A stretch of DNA of 34,035 nt from NCBI GenBank assembly GCA_028277105.1, contig JANQHO010000150.1, forward strand, positions 1-34,035. The letters are read 5' to 3'. The stretch comes from Owenweeksia sp. GTDB lineage: Bacteria > Bacteroidota > Bacteroidia > Flavobacteriales > Schleiferiaceae. This document shows positions 1-8,220 of the stretch, piece by piece (the first letter of the stretch is position 1; every line of letters starts with the position of its first letter). The position numbers were made by a program, and so were the translations under genes. The notes beneath the pieces were generated by a model. It was not told the origin of the DNA, ran no database searches, and saw nothing but the letters and a program-made list of their open reading frames with translations.

Positions 1-108
1 GATTGAGCCTGGGAATGGTAAGCTATTAAGCTTACAGATATTAAGATGATTGCTTTATATATTGATTTCATGATTTTAGACTTTTACTGTTAATTATTGG
101 AATACTGT

Positions 109-128
109 AAGGGCAGAAAATTGCCCTT
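109..128. terminator. Weak hairpin downstream of the HYC_CC_PP gene
   Basis: A 7-bp perfect stem (AAGGGCA / TGCCCTT) with a 6-base loop lies 24 bases past the stop of the minus-strand gene at 152. No T-run follows on either strand, so termination is only a guess. The rest of 1-151 shows no convincing gene. Confidence 0.3.
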
Positions 129-151
129 GATAGACTAACAATAGTAAAGGC

Positions 152-568
152 CTAAATCAGAAAACGCTGAACTTCTATCAGAATATCATTCTCTGGTGAT
201 AGGGGAGGAGGTAAGGGGAAAGGTATACAAGCTTTTTCCTCTGTTAAGGAAATTTTAAAAATGATGCTGTTCAGAAGAAAAGGCCTCCAATCCGGGATCA
301 GAAGGGTTTCTTCAGCATCGTTATTTGTTTTTTTTACGCTGATCCCCGGCAGGCTGATGATCTCATCATCGCAACAATTATTTTCGATATGCAGTCCTGG
401 CTTTTTGCAATGGTCATCTATATCCATACTGCAATTGTCTAAAGCCAGATAGTAGTTTTCTTCTACCATCATGCCCATACAGTAATGCCGGTTTACTGAA
501 AATCCCATGCTGGAGAACATCAGTACTCCGATCATTATAACCGATATGATGGATTTCAAAAACTTCAC
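152..568 (-). CDS. HYC_CC_PP family small exported protein
   Basis: A short protein with a signal-like hydrophobic N-terminus followed by the three marks that name this Bacteroidota family: an HYC motif (NRHYCMG), a CC pair (ENNCCDD) and a proline run near the C-terminus (FPLPPPLSP). The family has no established biochemical role. Its conserved Cys/His and its frequent place beside heavy-metal transport genes suggest metal handling, which is inference. The preferred start is GTG at 568, because it gives the typical MKFLK plus hydrophobic signal. A TTG at 601 would add 11 residues and overlap the upstream stop (TTGA). The gene lies directly behind the HMA-MauE gene, so the two are probably co-transcribed. 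Confidence 0.75.
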   Translation of the reverse strand: MKFLKSIISVIMIGVLMFSSMGFSVNRHYCMGMMVEENYYLALDNCSMDIDDHCKKPGLHIENNCCDDEIISLPGISVKKTNNDAEETLLIPDWRPFLLNSIIFKISLTEEKACIPFPLPPPLSPENDILIEVQRFLI

Positions 569-597
569 CGATACAAAGGTATAAAATGATAACTCTT

Positions 598-1314
598 TCA
601 AAACAACATTATTGCCGCCATTATTACCATGCCTACATCTTCTACAATAGTAACCGTACTCATAGGTAAATTAAAGACATCTCCCAGGCAGGCACATTTT
701 ATTTTTCGCCTGTTCAGATTACTTTCTATTACTCCAATGCTGCTCATACCAAGTATTAGGATAGTTGTCCAGTTCACCACAAAGGGATACAGATCAATGA
801 GGTAAGCTATACCTAGCAACAACTCGATAAAAGGATAAATAAAGCCCCAACCCTTCCATCGAGCGGCTATAATGTCGTACATGGCATAGCTGTTGGCAAA
901 ACCTTTCAGGTTCAATAGCTTGAAAAAGGAGAATACTATGAAAAAACCTGCCATGAAGTGCCTCATCCACAGCATACCGTCAAAATTCAAAAAAGGATAC
1001 TGAGCCAAAACACTTACACCTGCAATAAAACTTACTATCAAAATAAGAGGGCGGTAAGTTTTAAGAGAAGGTTCAGCTATGTCGTTGTTGTTAACTGTAA
1101 CAACTGCTTTCTCACTGATGGTGTAATCTCCGGCAGCATTTAGCAGATTTTGCAAATTTTCAGTTGTTACATGGCTGTGCAGGTTAATAGTAGCAGAGCC
1201 CGTTTCAAGTTCAACCATTGCTTTTTCAATATTTGGATCACTTTCCAGGGCGGTTTTAACTTTAGCAACACAACTGTTGCAGTGCATACCTTCTATGTGA
1301 TATTCATGGGTCAT
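598..1314 (-). CDS. HMA heavy-metal-binding domain fused to MauE/DoxX-like membrane domain
   Basis: The first roughly 70 residues form a heavy-metal-associated domain with the GMHCNSC motif (Cys12 and Cys15 from the ATG at 1314), the copper/metal-binding loop of Atx1/CopZ-type domains. The rest has about four membrane segments resembling the MauE/DoxX redox-associated family, with a CAC pair near Cys207/Cys209. The ATG at 1314 is chosen over a TTG at 1326 because it starts just before the first beta strand (MTHEYHIEG). Metal delivery or sensing coupled to membrane thiol redox is a reasonable inference; no substrate is visible. The HYC_CC_PP gene follows immediately, giving a two-gene metal-associated unit. 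Confidence 0.8.
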   Translation of the reverse strand: MTHEYHIEGMHCNSCVAKVKTALESDPNIEKAMVELETGSATINLHSHVTTENLQNLLNAAGDYTISEKAVVTVNNNDIAEPSLKTYRPLILIVSFIAGVSVLAQYPFLNFDGMLWMRHFMAGFFIVFSFFKLLNLKGFANSYAMYDIIAARWKGWGFIYPFIELLLGIAYLIDLYPFVVNWTTILILGMSSIGVIESNLNRRKIKCACLGDVFNLPMSTVTIVEDVGMVIMAAIMLF

Positions 1315-1375
1315 ATCGGAAAACAAAGATCGACAAAGTATTATACTATTATGGAAGAGATTTTTCTAAAAAAGA

Positions 1376-1403
1376 AAACCTGAAAGCTGCAGCTTTCAGG
1401 TTT
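1376..1403 (-). terminator. Intrinsic terminator of the SPOR-domain gene
   Basis: A perfect 28-base palindrome (14-bp arms AAACCTGAAAGCTG and its complement) lies 21 bases past the stop of the gene ending at 1425. On the minus strand it runs straight into a T-rich tract (TTTTCTTTTTT). This is a strong rho-independent terminator that separates this gene from the HMA-MauE gene. Confidence 0.85.
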
Positions 1404-1424
1404 GATATTTATTATAGGATGACC

Positions 1425-2531
1425 TTAGAATTTGATGATCCAGGCGTCACTTACCAAACTTTTTACTTGTTGTAGTTCTTTTTTGGCAGCCGCCAATGTA
1501 TCAAATGATTTATAAATTACCCGGTAGGTATTGATGTCCTCTATATAAGCGGTAATCATTTCCGACTTATCCAATTGAGAGCGGTCTATCCACCGCTGGG
1601 CCATCGCACGGGTAGGCAGGCTGGCTACAATGATCCGGTATTGAACACTATTGAGGATGGCTACACGATCGGGCAAATCGGTTTGCTGGCCAGGTCTATC
1701 CGTTTTTACTTCAACTACATTGGCCCTTAAACTATCCAATTCTTCCCTCATGCTATTGATGAGGAGATCTTTTTCCTGGCTCTCCATTTCCATACGGGCT
1801 AATTTTTCGGGGCTAACTCCGGAAGAGGCATTTTCCAGGCTGTCCATGCGGTTTACTAACATACGGTATTTCCTCTTGTCCATCTCAATTTTGTTCTTGT
1901 CTTTATCAGACTTGAGATAGTATACCAGGCCTACATTGAGAAAACCAAAATGATCGGTAGCATCTCCGCTTTGGGTGGCATCTAGATAAGGGGCATCAAT
2001 TAAATACTTAAGTGTGAAACCAGCGTTAACATCCAGTTTTTTAGTGATGGGAACCCCAACATTCAAACCTCCGCTTATATAAGCATTGGGAGAGAGGATC
2101 TTCTCAGGATCAGCAGGTGAAGCAGCCACTAAATTTCCGGTAGCAATAGAATACAAACGTGAGTAATAAGCGATAAGTCCTGTACCTCCAAGAACATTTA
2201 TTTTGTAATTACTCCGGTCATTAAAAAGTTTCATGGCATTAAATTCCAGTGCCAATTGCCCATCATAAATACTGGTTTCGTAAAAATTTATATTATTATT
2301 TCCATTAAGAGTACCGTAAAGAATGTCACCTCTTAATTTCAGATACTTGTTGAATTGATAGCCTATACCGGTACTTATTGCCAGGTTGGGCTTATGACCG
2401 GGATAAGAGGTTTCCGTATAGTCAGTGAAAGGGAATAACAAACCAGTGTTTAAATTTCCTGAGAATTTTTCCTGGGCCAGTAATCCATTGGAAACTATGA
2501 ACAGAAATATGAAAGAATAAATATTTTTCAT
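1425..2531 (-). CDS. Outer-membrane beta-barrel-like protein with C-terminal SPOR domain
   Basis: A 368-residue protein. Residues 1-19 form a signal peptide ending LLA, probably cut before Gln20. Residues 20 to about 205 look like an outer-membrane beta-barrel domain, rich in alternating aromatic strands. A charged coiled-coil stretch lies at about 210-275. The last roughly 75 residues (from QYRIIVASLP to AWIIKF) match the SPOR fold, which binds denuded glycan strands of peptidoglycan. It could anchor the outer membrane to peptidoglycan at division sites, which is inference. It is transcribed divergently from tig across a 161-base gap and ends in a strong terminator. Confidence 0.72.
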   Translation of the reverse strand: MKNIYSFIFLFIVSNGLLAQEKFSGNLNTGLLFPFTDYTETSYPGHKPNLAISTGIGYQFNKYLKLRGDILYGTLNGNNNINFYETSIYDGQLALEFNAMKLFNDRSNYKINVLGGTGLIAYYSRLYSIATGNLVAASPADPEKILSPNAYISGGLNVGVPITKKLDVNAGFTLKYLIDAPYLDATQSGDATDHFGFLNVGLVYYLKSDKDKNKIEMDKRKYRMLVNRMDSLENASSGVSPEKLARMEMESQEKDLLINSMREELDSLRANVVEVKTDRPGQQTDLPDRVAILNSVQYRIIVASLPTRAMAQRWIDRSQLDKSEMITAYIEDINTYRVIYKSFDTLAAAKKELQQVKSLVSDAWIIKF

Positions 2532-2653
2532 GGTATGTTCAGCAATATTTTCCCTAAAAGTAAATAAAAATTCATAGTGACAATTTCCGTTTGATTTTCC
2601 GGTTATTGGTAATCATTCTTTGAGTTTCGTGTCAGTCAGATGCTTATTTTTCT

Positions 2654-2661
2654 TAAATTTG
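2654..2661 (+). promoter_or_regulatory. Predicted -7 element (TAnnTTTG) for tig
   Basis: TAAATTTG matches the Bacteroidota -7 consensus and lies 31 bases before the tig start. I see no TTTG at the right distance upstream; the nearest is about 31 bases away, so only half of the promoter is supported. Confidence 0.45.
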
Positions 2662-2692
2662 CGCTCCAATTTTTGAAGGCAAAGCCAAAGAG

Positions 2693-4039
2693 ATGCTAAT
2701 AAATGTAACTACCACTAATACAGATAAGTTAAGTGCTGTTCTAACCGTTGAGATAAAGCCGGAAGATTACGAAGAAAAAGTGGATAAAGTGCTGCAAGAT
2801 TACCGCAGAAAAGCCAATATTCCCGGTTTTCGCCCCGGACATGTACCTAAATCCCTTATCAAAAAACAATACGGAAAAGCAATATTGGTTGATGAAGTCA
2901 ATCACATATTACAACATGCGGTCTATGATCACATACGGGAGAAAAACCTGGATATTTTGGGAAACCCTTTACCTGTTGAGAATGACAGCATTGACTGGGA
3001 TAGCCAGAAGGAATTTTCTTTTGAATTTGAGTTAGGGCTGGCGCCTGATTTTGAGCTGAAACTGAGCAATCGTATTAAGGTTCCTTATTACAAGATCGTA
3101 GCTGACAAGGAAATGGTTGATCGCTATGTAACCGATTACGCCAAGCGTTTTGGTACCATGTCTTATCCTGATACTACCAGCGAAACCAGCATTGTTAAAG
3201 CACAATTTGTGCAACTGGACGGCAAGGGAAACAAGGTGGAAAACGGGATTGAAGAAGAGGCTTCCCTCAGCCTGGAAAGCGTTGTTGATAAAAAATCCAA
3301 AAAAGGAGTTACCGGCCTCAAAATCGGAGACAAAATCACCCTTAACCTTAAAAAGGCCTTGAAAGAAGATTTCAACCTGGCTAGTCTCCTGAATACCGAA
3401 AAAGGGGCAATAGAATCTGCTCAGGGTGAGTTTGAACTGGAAATAAAAGAGATCAGCCAGTTAGACCCTGCTCCCCTGAACCAGGAACTCTTTGATAAAG
3501 TTTTTGGACCAGGAGTAGCTTCATCAGAAGAAGAATTCCGCAATAAGGTTAAGGAAGATGCCGAAAAAATGTTTGTCAATGAGAGTGAACGCAAGTTCTA
3601 TGATGATGTAAAGACCACTTTGCTGGGTAAAATAAAATTTGATTTGCCGGATGAGTTCCTGAAAAAATGGATGCAAAGTGCCGGTGAGAAACCCATCAGC
3701 AAGGAAGAAGTAGAAGAACAGTATCCCGATATGAAGGATAGTATGAGGTGGCAGCTCATAGAGAATCGGGTAATAAAGGAGAACGATATCCAGGTAGGCC
3801 AGGAAGAGTTGGTTGCTTATACCAAGCAGATGGTAATGAGGCAGATGGCTCAATACGGTCAGATGCCAACCGGAGATGACCTGGATTCCATAGCTAAAAG
3901 GGTTTTGGAGAATAAAGAAGAAGCACAGAGAGTTACCGATCAACTCTACAGTGATAAGCTCAAGGATTTTTTTAAGGAAAATCTAAAAGTGGATGAGAAA
4001 GAGGTCAATTTCGATGAGTTTCTTAAAAAAGTAAAATAG
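2693..4039 (+). CDS. tig: Trigger factor (ribosome-associated chaperone)
   Basis: A 448-residue protein close in length to E. coli trigger factor (432). The N-terminal domain carries the ribosome-docking signature GFRPGHVPK at residues 45-53, followed by KKQYG. The middle portion (about 150-260) corresponds to the FKBP-type domain but is poorly conserved, as is usual in Bacteroidota. The C-terminal region (about 265-448) is helical and charged, fitting the chaperone arms. It binds nascent chains at the ribosome exit tunnel. The start is ATG at 2693. A strong hairpin terminator separates it from clpP, so the classical tig-clpP-clpX order is kept with separate transcription likely. Confidence 0.95.
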   Translation: MLINVTTTNTDKLSAVLTVEIKPEDYEEKVDKVLQDYRRKANIPGFRPGHVPKSLIKKQYGKAILVDEVNHILQHAVYDHIREKNLDILGNPLPVENDSIDWDSQKEFSFEFELGLAPDFELKLSNRIKVPYYKIVADKEMVDRYVTDYAKRFGTMSYPDTTSETSIVKAQFVQLDGKGNKVENGIEEEASLSLESVVDKKSKKGVTGLKIGDKITLNLKKALKEDFNLASLLNTEKGAIESAQGEFELEIKEISQLDPAPLNQELFDKVFGPGVASSEEEFRNKVKEDAEKMFVNESERKFYDDVKTTLLGKIKFDLPDEFLKKWMQSAGEKPISKEEVEEQYPDMKDSMRWQLIENRVIKENDIQVGQEELVAYTKQMVMRQMAQYGQMPTGDDLDSIAKRVLENKEEAQRVTDQLYSDKLKDFFKENLKVDEKEVNFDEFLKKVK

Positions 4040-4072
4040 GCGGAGTTCATAATTCGGAACTTTTGTCAGGAT

Positions 4073-4114
4073 AAAACAAGAATGGCTCGAAACTTGTCGA
4101 GCCATTCTTGTTTT
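4073..4114 (+). terminator. Intrinsic terminator between tig and clpP
   Basis: Perfect 18-bp arms at 4073-4090 and 4097-4114 surround a 6-base loop. The left arm starts AAAACAAG and the right arm ends CTTGTTTT, followed by ATTTTC. It lies 33 bases after the tig stop. The A/T ends make it a plausible U-tract terminator for tig and possibly bidirectional. Confidence 0.85.
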
Positions 4115-4136
4115 ATTTTCACTGTAAACTTTTATC

Positions 4137-4811
4137 ATGGACTTTAATAAGGAATTTAAAAAATATGCCGTTGACCATCGCGGTATCAGCAGCACCTATG
4201 TAGATGGTTATATCCATTCATCGCTTACGCCCTATATTATTGAGGAACGCCAGTTAAACGTGGCCCAAATGGACGTTTTTTCTCGTCTGATGATGGATAG
4301 GATCATCTTTTTGGGAACGGCCATTAATGATCAGGTAGCTAATATTGTACAAGCCCAGTTGTTGTTTTTGGAATCGGTTGATTCTAAAAAAGATATTCAG
4401 ATATACCTAAACAGCCCCGGTGGTTCAGTATATGCCGGTTTGGGAATTTATGATACTATGCAATTGGTAAACCCCGATGTAGCTACAATTTGTACGGGCA
4501 TGGCTGCTTCTATGGGAGCGGTTTTACTGTGTGCCGGAGCTGATGGTAAACGTTCTGCATTACGTCACAGCCGGGTAATGATCCATCAGCCAATGAGTGG
4601 TGCTCAAGGCCAGGCGAGTGATATGGAAATTGCTGTAAAAGAAGTGCTTAAGATGAAGGAAGAACTTTACAAGATCATTGCTGATCACAGTGGACAAGCT
4701 TTTGACAAGGTTGAGAAAGATTCTGATCGCGATTACTGGATGAGTTCTGAAGAAGCTAAAGATTACGGTATGATCGATGAGGTATTGGAAACAAAAAGGA
4801 ATCAGGAATAA
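4137..4811 (+). CDS. clpP: ATP-dependent Clp protease proteolytic subunit
   Basis: A 224-residue serine peptidase of family S14. The catalytic triad is visible: Ser125 in GMAASMG, His150 in MIHQPM and Asp199 in SDRDYW, with the same spacing as E. coli ClpP (111/136/185 in the unprocessed numbering). The oxyanion strand motif NSPGGSV is at 92-98. It is about 15 residues longer at the N-terminus than E. coli ClpP, and this part may be a propeptide that is cut off. It assembles as a tetradecamer and degrades proteins unfolded by ClpX, which is encoded next. A hairpin and a separate -7 element in the clpP-clpX gap suggest that clpX has its own promoter. Confidence 0.97.
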   Translation: MDFNKEFKKYAVDHRGISSTYVDGYIHSSLTPYIIEERQLNVAQMDVFSRLMMDRIIFLGTAINDQVANIVQAQLLFLESVDSKKDIQIYLNSPGGSVYAGLGIYDTMQLVNPDVATICTGMAASMGAVLLCAGADGKRSALRHSRVMIHQPMSGAQGQASDMEIAVKEVLKMKEELYKIIADHSGQAFDKVEKDSDRDYWMSSEEAKDYGMIDEVLETKRNQE

Positions 4812-4845
4812 AATAGTAGGTTCTTACATCCAACCTTTTTTAAGT

Positions 4846-4878
4846 AAAAACCGTCATAGTAGTACTAAGGCGGTTTTT
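4846..4878 (+). terminator. Probable terminator after clpP
   Basis: AAAAACCG and CGGTTTTT (8 bp each) flank a 17-base loop, ending in a T-run. The stem is AT-rich apart from CCG/CGG, so termination may be partial and allow read-through into clpX. Confidence 0.55.
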
Positions 4879-4879
4879 A

Positions 4880-4887
4880 TACTTTTG
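4880..4887 (+). promoter_or_regulatory. Predicted -7 element for clpX
   Basis: TACTTTTG matches TAnnTTTG exactly and lies 15 bases before the clpX ATG, directly behind the clpP hairpin. No clear TTTG is seen about 20 bases upstream. Transcription starting here would give a very short leader. Confidence 0.45.
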
Positions 4888-4902
4888 TAATGAAATTGAT
4901 TT

Positions 4903-6147
4903 ATGAGTAATAAGAAAGAAAATCTTACCTGTTCTTTCTGCGGGAGGGATAAAAAAGATACCAACGTGCTTATTGCGGGTATCAATGGTCATATCTGCGA
5001 TCATTGTATCCGACAGGCCTACGGTATCGTAGTGGAAGAGATGGATATGAAGGAACGCAAAGAGCTTTCCAAGTCTTTGCGATTGGTAAAACCCAAGGAG
5101 ATCAAAGATTTTCTGGATCAGTATGTTATTGGTCAGGATGAAGCCAAAAAGGTTTTGGCAGTGGCGGTCTACAATCATTACAAAAGACTAATGGAAGGCA
5201 GCTCCACTGCCGAAGATGTAGAGATCGAAAAATCCAATATTGTGCTGGTAGGCGAAACGGGAACAGGGAAAACCCTGCTAGCTCGTACCATTGCGCGTAT
5301 GCTCAATGTTCCGTTTACCATTGTTGATGCTACCGTGTTGACTGAAGCAGGATACGTAGGTGAGGACGTTGAAAGCATATTGACCCGTTTGTTGCAGGCT
5401 GCTAATTACGATTTAAAGGCAGCAGAGCGGGGTATCATTTTTATTGATGAGGTAGATAAGATCAGCCGTAAAAGCGATAACCCATCTATTACCCGTGATG
5501 TAAGTGGCGAAGGAGTGCAACAGGCTCTGTTAAAGCTTTTGGAAGGTACCAAAGTCAATGTACCTCCCCAGGGAGGACGTAAACATCCCGACCAAAAGTT
5601 TATTGAAGTAGACACCAGCAACATCCTTTTCGTTGCCGGTGGCGCTTTTGACGGTATTCATCGTCATATAGCTAAAAGGTTAAACGCTAGCTCAGTAGGC
5701 TTTCACAAGAGCAAAGACCGGGAGAGTTACGATCCGGCTAACCTTCTGCGTTACATAGCCCCCCAGGATCTGAAGACATTTGGCCTTATTCCCGAATTGA
5801 TCGGGCGGATGCCTGTTTTGACCCATCTCAATCCTTTAGATGCAGAAACCCTGAAGCGCATTCTTACTGAACCTAAAAATGCTATTATAAAGCAGTATAC
5901 CAAGCTGCTTGAAATTGATGGGGTTAAACTTGATTTTACCAGCGAAGCGCTGAATTATATAGTGGAGAAGTCAGTGGAATTCAAGTTAGGAGCCCGCGGC
6001 TTGAGGTCTATTATAGAAACTATTCTTACTGATGCTATGTTTGAGCTACCCAGTGTGGAAGAAGAACAAACCCTGGTAGTAGATAAGAACTACGCTTCTC
6101 AGCGTCTTGAAAAAATGTCGCTTAAAGCCCTTAAGGCTGTTTCTTAA
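4903..6147 (+). CDS. clpX: ATP-dependent unfoldase subunit ClpX
   Basis: A 414-residue AAA+ protein. The N-terminal C4 zinc-binding domain has Cys10, Cys13, Cys32 and Cys35. Walker A GETGTGKT is at 117-124, pore loop GYVGED at 150-155 and Walker B FIDE at 180-183. A VGF tripeptide at 265-267 matches the IGF-type loop that docks on ClpP, and the sensor-2 LGARGLR lies near the C-terminus. It unfolds tagged substrates and feeds them to ClpP. Its stop codon shares the palindrome TTAA with the stop of the convergent gene at 6144, leaving no terminator between them. Confidence 0.97.
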   Translation: MSNKKENLTCSFCGRDKKDTNVLIAGINGHICDHCIRQAYGIVVEEMDMKERKELSKSLRLVKPKEIKDFLDQYVIGQDEAKKVLAVAVYNHYKRLMEGSSTAEDVEIEKSNIVLVGETGTGKTLLARTIARMLNVPFTIVDATVLTEAGYVGEDVESILTRLLQAANYDLKAAERGIIFIDEVDKISRKSDNPSITRDVSGEGVQQALLKLLEGTKVNVPPQGGRKHPDQKFIEVDTSNILFVAGGAFDGIHRHIAKRLNASSVGFHKSKDRESYDPANLLRYIAPQDLKTFGLIPELIGRMPVLTHLNPLDAETLKRILTEPKNAIIKQYTKLLEIDGVKLDFTSEALNYIVEKSVEFKLGARGLRSIIETILTDAMFELPSVEEEQTLVVDKNYASQRLEKMSLKALKAVS

Positions 6148-7418
6148 TTTTCCTGCAATTCTATAAATTTATTCCAAAGTTCCAATCCTCTTTTATTGTC
6201 AGTGAAGAATAGAGGGTCTACTCCCGTTTGGGTTTTGCAATGAGATATATCTTTATGTCTTTCATAGCAAAGCCTCCAGTTTTTGTAAGCTTCACCAGTT
6301 TGTATCAAATGTACCTGATGACCCTTATTAGGTTTAAGCCTGAAGATTAAAAATGTCAGAACAAATAAGATAGGCAGGTATTTTAAATATCCTTGTTTCT
6401 TTATTAAATCAGTAGATAGGATACAATAGCAGGCAAGGAATATTGGTATTATAAAAACAGAATACCTGGGCGCTCTGGCGGTTTCAGGGCCAACGCAGGC
6501 CCTGCCATAAGTGTTTAGTAGGATGTAGAGCAAGCTAAATGAAACTAATACAAAACAAGCATGTAATTTCTGCGACTTGTAATTAAAGTTATAAGTAAAC
6601 AATGCTACAGTAACAGGTGATACAATTCCTATGGCCAAAATTATAATAGTGCTTGGCTTAATCGCCACACCGCCAAAAAATTGAAAGAACATTGTAATAA
6701 TATATTGGAAATATTCACTCAGGCTGCTTTTGAAACCACAAATTGTTTCTCCTGGAATTTTATAAAGTGCTACAAAGAGAATGGCTATAGCTATTTGAAG
6801 TATTATAGAAATTATTGACGAAAGTTGATGCTTTGTAACAAACAAGCTGTACAAAGTATAGATAACACAAAGGCCATAAACAATGAAGGCATAGCCTGTA
6901 AATACGGATAGGAATCCGATAATAAATATCAAAATACCCTTCAGGGTAGAGTTCTGAAATAAGGTTAAATGCGCTAATAAAAGGAGCAGCATTATTGGTA
7001 GCGCTGCTACTGATGCATGGGCTGTCCAGAGAAAAACTTCTGTGAACATAGGGTTCAAAAACAAAATCGGGAAAATAAGGTCAAACCAATTTTGGCTTCC
7101 GGTAATCCTGGTTTTCAGTCTGAAGGCCAGAATGGCATTCAAGCTCATTAAAAGGGCTGTTGATATACTTTCGGCTCGTGGGTCAAAGCCCGATAAGTTT
7201 CCGGCTACAAGTGAGAAGATGTAACCCAGGCCTAAAAAATGGCTTCCGTGTTGATGAAAAAAGCCCTCCATGAAGGAGGAATTGTTCAATAAGGGATTCC
7301 ATAAACCCCACTGGTCCCCAACCAGGTAATCCGGGTTAAAGCGAAATATATGCCAGCAAATATTGGCAAAGGACAGTATTAAGATTACTAAAAAGCCTTT
7401 ATTTATACTACTTTTCAT
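6144..7418 (-). CDS. Multi-membrane protein, GT-C glycosyltransferase-like
   Basis: A 424-residue hydrophobic protein with roughly ten membrane segments. After the first one, a loop carries an acidic motif (VGDQWG, Asp35) and a His-rich stretch (FHQHGSHFLG). This layout recalls GT-C transferases, whose catalytic Asp lies in the first external loop. A later loop has GRACVGPE followed by RYSVFIIP, common in related uncharacterised membrane proteins. I do not recognise a named family, so function is inferred from topology and from the GT2 neighbour, which could supply a polyprenyl-phosphate sugar. The gene is clearly more AT-rich than its neighbours. It is divergent from the GT2 gene with only 22 bases between ATGs. 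Confidence 0.65.
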   Translation of the reverse strand: MKSSINKGFLVILILSFANICWHIFRFNPDYLVGDQWGLWNPLLNNSSFMEGFFHQHGSHFLGLGYIFSLVAGNLSGFDPRAESISTALLMSLNAILAFRLKTRITGSQNWFDLIFPILFLNPMFTEVFLWTAHASVAALPIMLLLLLAHLTLFQNSTLKGILIFIIGFLSVFTGYAFIVYGLCVIYTLYSLFVTKHQLSSIISIILQIAIAILFVALYKIPGETICGFKSSLSEYFQYIITMFFQFFGGVAIKPSTIIILAIGIVSPVTVALFTYNFNYKSQKLHACFVLVSFSLLYILLNTYGRACVGPETARAPRYSVFIIPIFLACYCILSTDLIKKQGYLKYLPILFVLTFLIFRLKPNKGHQVHLIQTGEAYKNWRLCYERHKDISHCKTQTGVDPLFFTDNKRGLELWNKFIELQEN

Positions 7419-7440
7419 CCCTTAAATACGATTGTGATTG

Positions 7441-8139
7441 ATGGATTTGATCATCCCATTTTATAATCCACCCAAAGATTGGGAAAAAATACTTTCTGCA
7501 AGGCTGCAATGCTTAATAAAGGATATTGAAGAAATACCAAGAGTAATATTGGTGTGTGACGGGGAAGACAAGGAGGTATACAAAGAGGCCTTACAATTCA
7601 TAAGGGAAAATTTAAGGAACGTAGAGATCATTTTTTTAGATAGGCATTTGGGCAAAGGGGCGGCTATAAGAAGAGCCTTGGCCTCTAGCAAATCAAAAAA
7701 AATAATAGTGACAGACGTGGATGTACCTTTTGATGATCAAAGTTTGCTAAGGGTGTACAGGCAGTTACAGGATTGTGATGTTGTTTTGGGTTCAAGAACA
7801 AAATCATATTACAAGCAATTGCCATTAAGCCGAAAACTGATATCAAAACTGTTTATTGCCTTCACTATTGTGGTTTTTGGCAAATATCTCGGTGATACTC
7901 AGGCGGGGTTAAAAGGCTTGAATCACAAAGGCAGAGAAGCCTACCTGTTAACAAAAACCAAGAGTTTTTTATGCGACTTTGAGTTTGTAAGATTAGCCTT
8001 GAGTCAAAAGCTGAAAATTACAGCTGTAAGAATCGAATTGCGTGAAAAAGTACATTTTAAACCTTTTAAAGGAGGTTTAATCGGAAAAGAATTCAATTCC
8101 TTGGTGAAAATATTTTTAAAGAATAGGACAGCCGAATAA
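7441..8139 (+). CDS. GT2 family glycosyltransferase, polyprenyl-phosphate sugar synthase-like
   Basis: A 232-residue GT-A enzyme. Visible motifs are the nucleotide-binding first strand IIPFYN, VCDGED, then HLGKGAAIR, a DVDVPFD stretch in the DxD position, GSRTKSYY, and DTQAGLKG followed by SFLCDFEF. These match dolichol- or undecaprenyl-phosphate sugar transferases (DPM1/GtrB-like), which load a sugar on a lipid carrier at the inner membrane face. No C-terminal membrane segments are present, though a hydrophobic stretch (LFIAFTIVVF) lies in the middle. The ATG at 7441 is preferred over the TTG just before it. Sugar and acceptor are unknown. The AT-rich composition matches the divergent GT-C-like neighbour. 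Confidence 0.85.
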   Translation: MDLIIPFYNPPKDWEKILSARLQCLIKDIEEIPRVILVCDGEDKEVYKEALQFIRENLRNVEIIFLDRHLGKGAAIRRALASSKSKKIIVTDVDVPFDDQSLLRVYRQLQDCDVVLGSRTKSYYKQLPLSRKLISKLFIAFTIVVFGKYLGDTQAGLKGLNHKGREAYLLTKTKSFLCDFEFVRLALSQKLKITAVRIELREKVHFKPFKGGLIGKEFNSLVKIFLKNRTAE

Positions 8140-8220
8140 CGATCGATAAACCGGAACCTATAGGAGCTGTAGCTAATAATTTATATTTACCCTTGGCTGC
8201 TCATAAATCAGACTCAAAGA

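Noticed and set aside
2..48. A short open frame at the left edge that ends in a stop at 46-48 and could be the C-terminus of a plus-strand gene.
   Set aside because: Only 15 codons are visible with no recognisable motif; chance occurrence is likely.
3524..3943. A 139-residue open frame opposite tig.
   Set aside because: It is antisense to a well-conserved gene, has no family features, and reflects the codon bias of tig.
8140..8220. A terminator between the convergent GT2 and folA genes.
   Set aside because: Only imperfect short complementarities (AGCTGTAGCT region) and no T-run were seen.
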